From: Pelargonium nanum
Taxonomy: Eukaryota; Streptophyta; Magnoliopsida; Geraniales; Geraniaceae
NCBI GenBank assembly: GCA_036897485.1
Contig: JAYMTF010000626.1
Span: 1 to 32,560, forward strand
DNA length: 32,560 nt
Direction of reading: 5' to 3'
Below, in pieces: positions 1 through 10,600 of the stretch (its first letter is position 1; the number at the start of each line of letters is the position of its first letter). The translations under genes and the position numbers were made by a program. The notes below the pieces were generated by a model. The model made no database searches. It saw nothing but the letters and a program-made list of their open reading frames with translations, and was not told the DNA's origin.

Positions 1-336
1 GAAATGACACGTGTCGCATAATTAAGGTAGGACTTCTCTTTATAATATATATATTAGATTAGATGAGAATATTTCATTCCCATTCTTGATTCACATCCTA
101 CCAAAAAATGTAATCCAAACAATACCAAAACGTAGAAGAGCTAATTAAGATTAAAAACTACCACATTTCCACCAATTAAAAACTAGCACCAATTGCCACA
201 AATATTAAGGTGACAGTAAGCAAAAGGAGTGCTGAAATCCAAGTTATTTCAAAGTTTTTTTTTTAAACTACAGAGGTCCATACATGGCCTGTTAACAGGT
301 AAATAACAACACAACAATAAATTAAAAAAGGATGGT
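1..336. other. Region downstream of the DUF7081-like gene
   Basis: No gene is seen. Bases 6-15 form the palindrome GACACGTGTC, which contains a G-box/ABRE core. Its target gene, if any, lies outside the window. Bases 78-130 resemble a stretch near 2471-2525 inside the neighbouring gene's intron, so they are probably the end of a dispersed repeat. The remainder is AT-rich and probably holds the 3' UTR of the minus-strand gene. Confidence 0.4.
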
Positions 337-3300
337 TCAGAGTGAAAATCCCTCGAGAGGGGCGAACCTATCAATAATTTCAGCTTCCCGCTCCACCGCA
401 TATTTCTTCTTAGCCTCCCATTCTTGCATTTTGGAGTTGGCAAGCTGAATCTTGCGCACCACCAACTGAACTGAGCTGGCCACCGTCTTTCTATCGGATG
501 TCAGCTCGTCCTTCTTCTTGGTATTGGCCTCAACGTGGCTAACTAGCTCAGCTCGTTGGGCCTGGAGTCGAGCAATTTGCTCGTCAATATCTTGTATGAT
601 TAATGTGCTAGAATCTACCTGTGCCTGGAGCTGAGTTGTTTCTTCCTTCAGGTCAACATACTGGGTCTTCAGGGAAGCAACCTGAGTCTTGTTTGCTCCG
701 AGGTCTTCAAAGAATTTGTCAGCCTGCTTTTGTATTCCCTTGGCCTCCAGAAAGACATCGCTGATCAGTGGGATTTCTTCAATTAACTTCAACTTAATAA
801 GTTGTTCCACAGTGAGGCTGGGATCTTTCCGAATCTTGGCCGCTAGATTTTTGAGTTCAACAATGTCCTCGGATGAAACTAAAGACGTAAAGCCCATAGC
901 AAGACGAGCATTAAGATTTGCTCGAAGATCAGCCATTTCTTCTTCCGGAGCAACATAGGTGAGGGCTTTAGTAGGGGAGGATGCAGCATCAATAAGAGGC
1001 TGATTAATAAGATTTTCTAGTGAATTGAGATATTCATCAAATTCTTCTAGAGTCAGTTGGGGGAGAGAATCCTGGTCATCCGACTCTTCCTTGATCTCAC
1101 TATTAGTTCCTTTATCCTTATTGGATTGCCGAGTTTGACGCTTAGATACGGCTACTACTGCCATGCCTCCTTTCTTCTTTCTCTTTTTCTGGCCAGGACG
1201 AGTATCATCTTTATTCTGTTCCATTTCCGTGTATTCTGTGTCCTTTTCACCTTCTATAGAAAAGGAAGAGAAAAATTTACCAAAATTAAAACAAAACAAA
1301 TCTATACAGGAAAGGGAAAAAAATAAACTAACTCTATACATGGAAATCACTTTCATAGAAATTTCTTAGAGGTATTCATTCGAAAAAGCTGAAGGGCTTT
1401 TGCAGCCAAGAACATAAGAAGCAAACAGAGACTAGAGTGTTGAAGTAAATACAAGAAGAAAATCCCAACAAGTTTGGCTAAAAGATTTATGTTGTCGAAA
1501 CATTTTGAATATAGTTTGTCTGTCACAGTGTATGAGGTATTAGAAAAACAGAGAAAAACCCTCTTCAAAATTATGTGGTAACAAAAACGGAATTCAAAGG
1601 TTAGGGTGTTCATGCTCAGAGAATAAGACATCCACGAAACTATTAAAGATTAGCAGATATTGTAGTGATTGCTTTTCATATTGTATTAGGATTGTTAAGT
1701 ACATTATAAAATTCAATTGGTTGAATTGATTAATCAACATGGTGTCAAAAATTAGGGTGTAAAAGTCCTAGCTTCTACTTCATCTATATATTTTTCTCAT
1801 TTTTTTAAACATCATCATCGGTGAAGCTCTGATGACTCCCTTCCCAGTGTTTGACCAAAAATTAGGTAACGACATCATGATTGTCTCCTCACAACCGGTG
1901 TCATCCACCACTAGAATTATCTTCAGCTATCATATCATTTAAGATGATATCTGTTCTTACCTCTTTAAGTTTCTCCAATCTTAATTCTCTCAACTTCCTT
2001 TACGGGGTCAGTAACCAGGCTCCACTTCAACTTGAGAGACACTTTTAATCGCAAACAACTCTCAAAACCCGACTCCACTTGAAACACCCTGCACTAATCA
2101 TGTTTCTAACATTGTTTACAATCTCTTTGTTTTTTGAATTATAGATCCAACATAAAATGGCTATTTTGGGTATAATTGAACCACTTCTAACCCATGTTGT
2201 TGCTAATCCCTACATTCCATTTTTGCTTTTACTTATTCTAAGCTCCTTTATTTCTACATCTCTCCATCTATCTAATTAATCATTAATCGTATTCTATTTT
2301 CATTATTTAGGACAATATCATCCTTAAATAATATACACCGTGTAACTACATCTTGAAGAGGTATTGCGAGCTCATCAATGACCAAGCCAAAAAGGAAAGG
2401 GATTAGAAGTTAGAACTAGTCCTAGCGTTTGAATTACAATTTTTGTCATGAAAATGGCTCTACATTGGGATTCCCATTCTTGATTCCAATTCACATTTCA
2501 CAAAATATAATCCAAACACTACCTTATGGTAATGGAAAACTCCCTAGTGACTACCCCACAAATCTTTACAGTAATTGATGCTCTTCTGTACATATCTCTA
2601 ACAAAATTAATATATTTAATATTAGTCCTTCCATAAAACTTATGTAGGAAGTTTATCATTAAAAAATATTATAAAGCAATGAAAATTTCACAAAACTCCC
2701 AGCCAAGAATTCTAGACTATAAGCTGACCTGGCCAAGAATGTGTTGTAGAGGGAATCTTCCAACAGAAGGAAGCAAAGAATGCATTCACATCTGCTCCAG
2801 GGAATTCTGATTGAAGGAATTGTTCAACTGAAGCCTTGCTTCCCAAGACTACCCTTCCCTTTTGAAGATGTTTCGGAGGATACAAGTATCTATCATGATA
2901 GTAGCCAGTACTGGCAACCCTCTTTCCAACTTTCCAGCTCCAAATATCACCCGGATTTGGCCAATCTACAGGAGCATATGGTAAGCCTTCTCCAGATTCA
3001 TTGCGAGGAACTGGAGTAAGATGCCAATTACTCTCCTTGAAACTATTACTTTCATTAGGATTATCATCATCTATATTTTCACCAAAAAGAGGAGTAAACG
3101 ATATGCCTTCACCAGATTCAAGATTCGGATTTGGGCTTACTAAATCACTCTCCTCCTTCATGTCAAAGTCTGGAGTACTTCTGAAGCTGCAATTACAATA
3201 ACATAAGCAACTAATGAAAAATTGAAAGCATAATGCCTTTTGAATGTCAAAAGTGCAAACCCAATTTGAGCATTTTGTTTCTTTTAAGATCAGATTAGTA

Positions 3301-4426
3301 AGACCACAATCTTATTTTCCTTATAGCTAATGTAGCATGGATATAAGATCATTCAAATGACAATAGGTTATTTTAGATTTAACATTGTCTGGTAACAGTC
3401 ACGACAAAGAGCAACAATTTCACATGCAAGGATAAAACTTTTACCTATCTTTAAGAAGAGGACTTGAATAATCAATTAACAAGAATTCCATATGATTAAG
3501 CTAAAGATGAAAGTCCATGTAATGACATGACCTATTAGTACTAGCAATAGGCTGTTCTTGCTTGAAAAGGGGAGAAAAATGGAGGCGCAATTTCATTAAA
3601 TCATGGAGAAAGAAAAGGAAACTCACGAGCTTAACCAAGTATGAGAATGGTAAAAACTTTTTCTTCTTTAGAAATCAAGAGAAAAGATATTACAGGAGTG
3701 AGGTCATGGTCAAGCCACTGCTTGACACAGCAATCAGTAAGACATACAAAATGGAGTAGACTAAAGTAACCCTTGCATTGAATTTTCATTCTCCATAAGA
3801 TCAATTATCTCATAACAAATTGGGGAGAAAAGAACAAGCCTAATCTTCGAACTAATTAAAGCATTTTTCCATCTAAGTGCACCTTTAAGGAGGAGAAGGT
3901 AATGTGCTTCCAAAAACAATTGTCCCCTTCCCATTTTTGTGCGGAGATTATACACAAGTTAAAGGAATTTAAACCATGATCATGACACTTATTGTAAGGC
4001 AAAAAAATTGAGAGAAAAATTGACATTTATTTTGGGACGGAGGGAATAATATCTAAAATGTTTAAAAAAATTCACATATGCATACACATTTGGAACACTT
4101 GCCATCAGCTACCATGGAAAAAATTGAACCTTTTGCCTTCAAAGATATTTAGATCTAGAGATTTTCAAACAAAGTCCCCGAAAATTCCCATTATCTTACA
4201 ACCAAAATGCATTACAACCAAAATTAACTCCATAAACCCCAAAAAAACAAGTAAGGTTTATATAGTTAAAAAAAAACCTAAAGAACGAAAAAAAGAAGAA
4301 CAAATCAGACAACAAAAGCTAAAAGAAAAGTTCAAAAGAGTTAAATTTGGAGACAGTGAATCTTCACCTGCCCTTCTCTCCAGATTCACTGAATCCGCCA
4401 CCGCCAGTTGGAGATTGGAAGGACAT
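337..4426 (-). CDS. DUF7081-like domain protein with C-terminal coiled coil, 3 coding exons
   Basis: Coding exons on the minus strand are 4426-4368, 3186-2729 and 1253-337. All junctions are GT-AG and phases match (2, then 1), giving 477 aa. Residues 1-28 are Gly/Ser-rich. Two SGEG motifs (SGEGISFTP and SGEGLPYAP) precede a conserved-looking block at about residues 85-168, with WPNPGDIWSWKVGKR, DRYLYPPKHL and a tail of AFFASFCWKIP. I associate this block with the plant domain DUF7081, from memory only. A basic patch, KKRKKK (195-200), looks like a nuclear localisation signal. An acidic linker, a helical region and a long coiled coil (about 340-465) follow. If intron 2 is retained, the protein stops after about 177 aa. 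A non-coding leader exon ends at a GTAAGT donor at 4555. The molecular function is unknown. The exon 1 start is the first ATG after the leader intron. Joining the coiled-coil exon rests on phase and an open frame, so it is the least certain step. Confidence 0.72.
4025..4053. mobile_element. Solo Stowaway-type MITE terminus
   Basis: The segment TTTTGGGACGGAGGGA followed by ATAATA has the typical right-hand end of Stowaway/mariner-type MITEs in plants. No matching left terminus (CTCCCTCCGTCCC type) was found within a few hundred bases, so this is probably a fragment. It lies in intron 1 of the DUF7081-like gene (between exons 4368 and 3186). Confidence 0.45.
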
Positions 4427-4435
4427 TGGGGTTGT

Positions 4436-4665
4436 CTGATACAGATAATTAAGAGAAAAAAATTAAAGATTGGAACCAAAATTCTGCAGAAAATTCATAT
4501 CAAGAACCTGAATTCGCAGATCAGGTCAGATCAGATCTGGAGATCGAGCACTTACCAGTCGGTCTGGAGAGAGCGAGTAGAGCAGAGCAAAGCAACTATC
4601 AGTAACGAGCTTTACTATCTTGCAATTGTCTCGGACTCTGAGCTATCAAACCTAACAAGTACTGA
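4436..4665 (-). other. Leader exon and first (5' UTR) intron of the DUF7081-like gene
   Basis: Reading the minus strand, a leader exon of about 110 nt ends at 4556 before a strong donor (GTAAGT). The intron runs from 4555 to an acceptor (TATCAG) at 4436, nine bases upstream of the start codon at 4426. The 5' limit near 4665 is a guess; no sharp TATA box was found. The leader is CT-rich, which is common in plant 5' UTRs. Confidence 0.5.
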
Positions 4666-4669
4666 CAAG

Positions 4670-7140
4670 TGACAACGAAGGGTTGAAATGACTGTTCTGA
4701 CCCTTCACGCTTCTCTGGAAAAAACAAAACCTCCTTCCTGCGCGTACGTGTATAAGCGGTGGTAGCAAGATTCAAGCCGTTGGATCAAACGGATCGTATC
4801 CTGTCCGTTGATTCGTTTCTATCCGGACCCACAGGAAAAGGAAAAAGTAGGAGTGCGTTGACAAAACGAAGACCTATATTTGTAGTTTCACTCACACCTT
4901 AAAATTAAAAATAAATAAAGAAAAACATAAAGATGTTTTTTTCTTCTTCTGAAACTCTCGAATTTATTTGCATTTACATCAAAGTGTGGTGTTTGAATTT
5001 GATTAGATTGTCTTTTTAACATCGGATGTCTTAAACCCAACTGAAAACCTTAACGCGAAAGCCGCCGCCGGCGAAAGGTCTCGAACTCCGGCGATGTATC
5101 TGCTAATGGACATATCAGAAAAATTCGATCTTGTTCATTATGTGTAAAACTCTCGTGATTTTCCACTGCTTAATTTGGGTAGCTGATGAAGATCAACGGA
5201 GTAGCGTGAGACTGTAATTCTGAGCCAACTTTGGTGGAATTTTCTTTTCCTGTTTGGTTGCTGAGAAAACGGCGGGAAATGGCAATAATGGACGCGGGTA
5301 GATTTTCTTGAGAAAAAGAGAAATTTTCATTAAATTAGGTTTAGTTGGGAGGAAGCTGCTGACTGAAAAATAATTTTGGCTGATACACAAAAAAATGAAT
5401 TTGAGCTTTCCTATAAAAGTGAGATCTCTCGCTTGTTTGGTTGAGTCTCAATTCCTCACTTTTGAGAGAAGGGGTCTAAGCCAAAGAATTATTGGCTCGA
5501 TCGAGTCATAGGGAATATGAATTCGAGTGAGCGCAATATGTACTCGTTGGTTGGTTTGGCGGTTTGGCTAAGTCACAAACCCTCATATTTTAGGGGAAGG
5601 AGAGTATGCCAAAGAATTATTGGCCGGAACTCAAGACACAACGAAGATGTATATATTCGAGTGAGCGCTCCGCACCTACAAATTTATTGACCGGATGTTA
5701 GTGTTAAATAGTAAGGTAACATCTTCACTAGTTGATTTCACTGAATCGCAGTACCTTACCTTTTATCTGATATTTTTTTTCTCTTAATTTAATTGGTGTC
5801 ATTTAGGGTCATTGCTCTTTATATAGCTTGTTAGTTTTAATTTGTTGACATGATTGTAGTTTTCTTAAATTTTGCTCACAATTATATCAGTCTATTCCAT
5901 TAGTGAAGTTATTGATGGAATGGTTTAAAGCTATAGATTCTCCACAGCTTTACTATATATTACTGCATGTGTGATTCATAAAGAGTGTTGTTTCTCTATA
6001 TTCATTACAATGGCCATCATTTATGTCCCATTGCCAGCTAAGAAGCCTTAGCCGCAGCCTCTAAATGCCTAAGGTCTGAGCTTGTTCCTGAGACGAGCTG
6101 GGCGCTACAAGGTTAGTTTGCGAAACTCTGTTGTTTGCAAGTTTTGTTTCTGAATTGTCTTTTGCTATCAAGAAACTGATATTTCTACCATGCATTTCAA
6201 TTTAGGCAGCCAGATTGTCTGTAGTTTTGTAAAACATGTACTTTGGATATGTATTTTTCATGTGCATTTAATTATATAAACACTTGCCAAACTTATATGA
6301 ATTCATTACATTTTTTCAAAAGAAATAGAATTGTTTTAACTCCTGGTTCCATGTTTAGAAAAGTGTAAAAGGCAAGAAAAGAGATCATTTTCTTTCCTAA
6401 AATCTGAGACGTAGCTTTAATGAAGTGAATTAATTCAAGACATAACTGTAGTGTGCAACTGTTGTGAAAGGTTAAGGAACTTTTCTAAAAATATGCTTTG
6501 CCTGCACTGGACAATCCTCTGGAAAAGCTCTTTAAAGTGAGAAGAAAATTATTAGATGATGCGAAAGCTATTAACATCAGGACTCATTGATTTTTCATCA
6601 TTACTAGGTTGTAAAAACATTTGGTTTCAGCTGAATTAGTTATGTAGGTAAGTTGGAGAAACTACAAAATGACAATAGTGATCAATGAAAACAATGCACA
6701 AGGTATATGCTTGCAGTTCTTGTCTTCAATAAAAATGTTAAATGACTTCAGTTTAGACATTTCTTCAGAAAATTCTAATCCAAAAGGAATATAAATGTCT
6801 GAAAGCTGCCATTTTCTTGTCTATTTTAGAGCATAGACTTTGTAGTTTTTATCATTATACTGTTGTGTTTAACTGAAAAGAGTATAATAAACTGAAATGT
6901 GTCAGCTTCGTTGTCCAATCATTTTTCTGATTTTCTATCATGCCGTACTGAAGCCAATAGTAAAGCCATTTATTCTCTTTGCTCTTGTAAATATTCCCTT
7001 GCTTGGAAGTATCGGACTTGTATATATGTCAACGACGACGATCTTTATTTTTACCAGATTCCAAGCATACCAACAATCTGGTCTGCATTTTGGTGCCATC
7101 TAAACTTCCACGTCACGTAAAGACCCCACAAATCCAACAG
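4670..7140. other. Intergenic region between DUF7081-like and endoglucanase genes
   Basis: About 2.5 kb with no convincing coding sequence. A small ATG-initiated frame at 5095 codes for only 17 residues. Between 5430 and 5750 there is a diverged tandem repeat (separate entry). Around 6020-6112 a less AT-rich stretch ends in ACAAG followed by GTTAGT, which looks like an exon with a donor site but has no long open frame; a non-coding transcript is possible. The rest is T-rich sequence with no recognised element. Confidence 0.45.
5425..5690. repeat. Two diverged tandem copies of a roughly 128-bp repeat
   Basis: The 17-base motif GCCAAAGAATTATTGGC occurs at 5480-5496 and again at 5608-5624, exactly 128 bases apart. 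The flanks also correspond: a G-rich GAGAAGGGG/GGGGAAGGAG block before the motif, and TTCGAGTGAGCGC after it in both copies. The motif can form a small hairpin (GCCAA...TTGGC). The bases after the second copy resemble a stretch near 10195-10260, so this is probably an old dispersed repeat rather than a local duplication only. Confidence 0.6.
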
Positions 7141-7144
7141 ACAT

Positions 7145-7151
7145 TATATAT
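7145..7151 (+). promoter_or_regulatory. Candidate TATA box of the endoglucanase gene
   Basis: TATATAT lies about 190 bases upstream of the start codon at 7337, which would leave a leader of about 160 nt. An in-frame stop at 7325-7327 rules out an upstream start without splicing. Confidence 0.4.
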
Positions 7152-7336
7152 GGATCATCCTAGCTAGGCGGCCAATGTTGTCTTCTAGTACTTAACAGGA
7201 TCTTGGAATCCTTCCTCAGTTTAGGCTCCAACTTTTTCCAGATTCACCAATTGTCATTCCAAAAAAGATTGAAAACATAATTTGGTTGCACAGATAGTTT
7301 GAATGTATGTTGTGTTCATGTTCTTGAAAACTTGAA

Positions 7337-9494
7337 ATGGAAGCTAAAGAATCAAAGCCATCCAAGAAGCTGCGCTGGTTCTTGCTATTGCTTGTGTTGA
7401 TGCTCGGAGTTGGTTGCATCTCCATGGCTGTACTCACTGTTTTGAGGAAGTTTCATTTCTCCAAGTATCGTCAAGACTCGAGAGTAGTTGTCAAGAAATA
7501 CGAGGATGCTCTACAAATAGCTATGCAGTTTCTTGATGTTCAGAAATGTACATTTTTAAACTTTTTCAGCAAAATATTCAATTCCTTTGCTGTGTATTAG
7601 TTTTAATGGTTTTTGGTTTGATTGTTGGTTATTCAGCTGGGAAACTGGTGGATAACAGGATTGAGTGGAGAGGCGATTCGGGCATGGGAGATGGTAGTGA
7701 AGTGAACTTGGATCTATCCAAAGGAATGTATGATGCTGGAGACTTGATCAAGTTTGGTTTTCCAATGGCTTTCACTGCTACAATGTTGTCTTGGGCAATT
7801 CTTGAGTACGGCGACCAAATGAATGCAGTGAAGCAGGCGGGGCATGCTCGGGACTCGCTCAGATGGATTACAGATTATCTCATCAATTCCCATCCTTCAG
7901 CCAATGTTCTGTACATTCAAGTTGGTGATCCTGAAGTGGACCACAAATGTTGGGTAAGGCCTGAGGACATGACAGAGATTAGGCCTGTGATTCAAGTGAA
8001 CACGTCTTTCCCGGGGACAGATGTTGCAGCAGAAACAGCTGCAGCTATGGCATCAGCTTCACTGGTTTTCAGGAACATCGACAAAGATTACTCAGATTCG
8101 CTCCTCGGACATGCCAAACAGTTGTTTGTGTTTGCTGATAGTTATAGAGGTTGTTACAGTGTGAGTGTCCCTCAGGTGCAGGACTACTATAACTCTACAG
8201 GTTATGGAGATGAGCTTTTGTGGGCAGCTGCCTGGTTATATCATGCTACTAGAGACGACGCGTACCTCACGTACTTAACTGAGAAAGACGGGCAAGGGTT
8301 TGCTAGCTGGGGACATCTTAACTGGCTTAGTTGGGACGATAAGCATGCCGGGACTCAGGTAGGTGATCTAGTTTTACACTAGCTAGTTTGATCAAATCAT
8401 ATCTGTTTGAAATTAACGTTCCGGAGCTGCAGGTACTACTGTCGAGGGTAAATTTCTTTGGTGCAAAAGGTGTATCAGTTGAGCAGAATCTAGGCCTCCA
8501 GATGTATAGGAAAACTGCTGAGGCAATCATGTGCAGTCTTGTACCAGATTCACCAGCTGCCTCATCTGCCAGAACAAACAGTAATGTTCAATATTATGCT
8601 GGAAAAGTACACAGGCTCGTGTTCATTTGCCTACGTTTCAAGATCTCAGTGGAGAAGAAGGTTGAGTGTGATACTAATCTGCTCACCTCTCTGCTAACAC
8701 GTGGCATGTGTGCACTTAATGTGCGTGTTCTCTACTATACTTTTTGGCTACATTTGTTGTGCACATTTCTCAGCAGAGAGGTGAGCGGATTGGTATCACT
8801 CTGAGATCTTCACACGTAGGCTATGTGCACTTAATGTGCGTGTTCTCTACTACGTAACCCACTTTTTGGCTACATTTGTTGTGCACAATTCTCTGTTTTC
8901 ATCCGTTTTGACACATAATATACAACGCAGGCGGCTTGATATGGGTGCAAACATGGAACCCTCTTCAGTACTCCTTGGCTTCGGCATTTCTAGCCGTTGT
9001 TTACAGTGATTACATGCTCGCTTCACAAACCGAAACTCTGTACTGCAACAGGAAATCTTACGAGCCAGCTGATCTTCGCAAGTTTGCCATCTCTCAGGTA
9101 TAAATCTCGTTGGTTCCAACTATACGTACAAATTTAGTGTCTAATTTGCTGTGGCTTTGTGTAGGCTGATTATGTATTGGGTGACAATCCAATGAAGATG
9201 AGCTATCTTGTTGGTTATGGAAGCAAATACCCAGAAAACATACACCACAGAGGATCTTCAATCCCAGTTGAGGCCAAAACTGGGTGCAGTGATGGGTTCA
9301 AGTGGCTTAACTCCACGAACCCGAACCCAAATTTGGCCACAGGAGCTATGGTTGGTGGTCCTTTCCTGAACGAAACGTACATTGATTCCCGAAACAATAG
9401 TATGCAAGCCGAGCCTACTACTTACAATTCTGCTCTCATAATCAGCCTCCTATCCGGATTGCTCTCTACTTCTTCAGTACCATCCTCTTTCTAA
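7337..9494 (+). CDS. Membrane-anchored GH9 endo-beta-1,4-glucanase, KORRIGAN-like
   Basis: Exons are 7337-7547, 7637-8358, 8433-8580, 8931-9097 and 9165-9494, all GT-AG with matching phases, giving 525 aa. Residues 1-13 are a short basic cytosolic tail and about 14-36 form a single membrane anchor (type II topology). The rest is a GH9 catalytic domain: GMYDAGD carries the conserved acidic residues, GTDVAAETAAA is present, MSYLVGYGSKYPENIHHR matches GH9 signature 1, and the catalytic-acid region reads AEPTTYNSA. Family knowledge: class A GH9 enzymes act at the plasma membrane, Golgi or cell plate in cellulose and cell-wall formation. Oddities: the tail is far shorter than the roughly 70 residues of KORRIGAN1, there is no Pro-rich C-terminal extension, and signature 2 has Ser where an aromatic and an Asn are usual. 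It is probably a KOR2/KOR3-like or lineage-specific paralogue. The exact orthologue was not determined. Confidence 0.93.
8629..8893. repeat. Foldback element plus direct repeat in endoglucanase intron 3
   Basis: The left arm (8629-8695) and right arm (8772-8821) are imperfect inverted repeats. The outer GCCTACGT/ACGTAGGC, AGATCTCAG/CTGAGATCT and inner CTCACCTCTCTGCT/AGCAGAGAGGTGAG blocks match in order, with about 14 extra bases in the left arm. The loop sequence 8709-8771 (TGTGCACTTAATGTGCGTG through TTTCTC) is repeated directly at 8824-8893 with a short insertion. Together they fill most of the 350-bp intron. It looks like a MITE-like insertion with a partial duplication; no family is assigned. 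Confidence 0.75.
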
Positions 9495-9830
9495 ATAGCC
9501 TACAAGTCTACAACTACCTCTATCTTCTCTGTAAATTGTAATATATGTATGCACAAAATGTAGAGCTATCTTGTACATTCTACATTTTAAGGTCTTCCTT
9601 GTAGAAGAGCAAGTGATGCTAGACTGTTGGTGATGTTTGTATATATTTTCATCTACTTCTATGCAATTTGTAAACTACATCTATTTTGGTCCTAATTGAA
9701 TCCTAGGACTGCAAGGGGGAAAAACGTTTGACCTGCCAACCCGCTTTTGGCCCGCAACCCGCCTACCAAAAGTCGCTCACAGGCCCAGTGGGCTTCAGTC
9801 GTGAGAATTGCGGCTGGCTCATGGCTAGGA

Positions 9831-9863
9831 CTGTGCACGGTCGGTTAACCGACCGTGCCACAG
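9831..9863. repeat. Near-perfect 33-nt palindrome with perfect 24-nt core
   Basis: The core at 9835-9858 is GCACGGTCGGTT followed by its exact reverse complement, with no loop. Allowing one extra base, the arms extend outward through CTGTG/CACAG. Downstream bases to about 9990 contain several CGGTT and ACCGA words in both orientations, suggesting degenerate repeat DNA rather than an operator. Confidence 0.75.
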
Positions 9864-10129
9864 AATTTTTGGACTGAACCGCAATCTGCGGTTTTCAAAA
9901 TATAAGAACCGACACCGACCGAAATGAGCTTTGAATCGCAAAATTCGGTTCAGTTAAAACTGAGTCGATTTCGGTTTTATTTCGGTTTTAGTCAAAAAGC
10001 TTGGTAAGATGATCATAGCATAATAATGATTATAAAAAAAACTTCATATTTGGTAGAACTCTCACTCTAATTAATAGTTTATAGAAATAACACACTAATG
10101 CTATTTACATTTGACCAATTTAATTTAGT

Positions 10130-10290
10130 GTGTCAGGAATCTCAGTCATTATAAACTGGCTGAAACTCTAGGAAATGGATAGGGACAGAGTGGTCCGCGC
10201 TCACAAATTCATTGGGGCTGATATAGGTGTTAATAGATGATGTGACATCACCTCATTGACCATGATTTATTGGCTGAGACTCTTTTTTCT
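10130..10290. repeat. Dispersed repeat related to 5430-5750, with an internal duplication
   Basis: The stretch TCCGCGCTCACAAATTCATTG and the following GATATAGGTGTTAATAG resemble CTCCGCACCTACAAATTTATTG and GTTAGTGTTAAATAG near 5667-5712. Within this region, CATTATAAACTGGCTGAAACTC (about 10148) and CATGATTTATTGGCTGAGACTC (about 10261) are two similar copies. This is probably an old transposon remnant whose family I could not name. Confidence 0.5.
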
Positions 10291-10549
10291 TTTTAATTTA
10301 TATGAGTTATTTTTATATAATATGTTGAAAATTGACATTTTTTTTAATTTGATGAGTTAAAATAAAAGATACACGATTTATTTATAACTCGTTCAACCAG
10401 ACTTAAAGGACGGGTTACATGAGTTTGACTAGAAAACAACTCGATTATTAAAGGTAAAAAAATTAGTCAACATGAACCTAATTATTCATTTTTTTCCTAT
10501 GGAATTTCCCACTTTCAAAATGGACATATCTTGTGCGAGTAATGCTATA

Positions 10550-10600
10550 TGTACAAAATTTTGTACAAAATGATGTGTCAATTACTTAGGTATGACACAT
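10550..10600. repeat. MITE-like palindrome and adjacent hairpin
   Basis: Bases 10550-10567 are a perfect palindrome (TGTACAAAA and its reverse complement). Immediately after, GATGTGTCA and TGACACATC (within 10571-10600) form a second inverted repeat with a 12-base loop. The preceding GAGTAATGCTATATGTACAA words recall a common class of small plant foldback elements; the element borders were not found. Confidence 0.55.

Noticed and set aside
4058..4672. 204-codon open frame on the plus strand
   Set aside because: It lies antisense to the leader exon, first coding exon and introns of the DUF7081-like gene, is Lys/Ile-rich as expected of AT-rich DNA, and has no recognisable motif.
5095..5149. 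17-codon frame starting MYLLMDISEKF
   Set aside because: Too short, with no homology recognised and no obvious downstream exon in phase.
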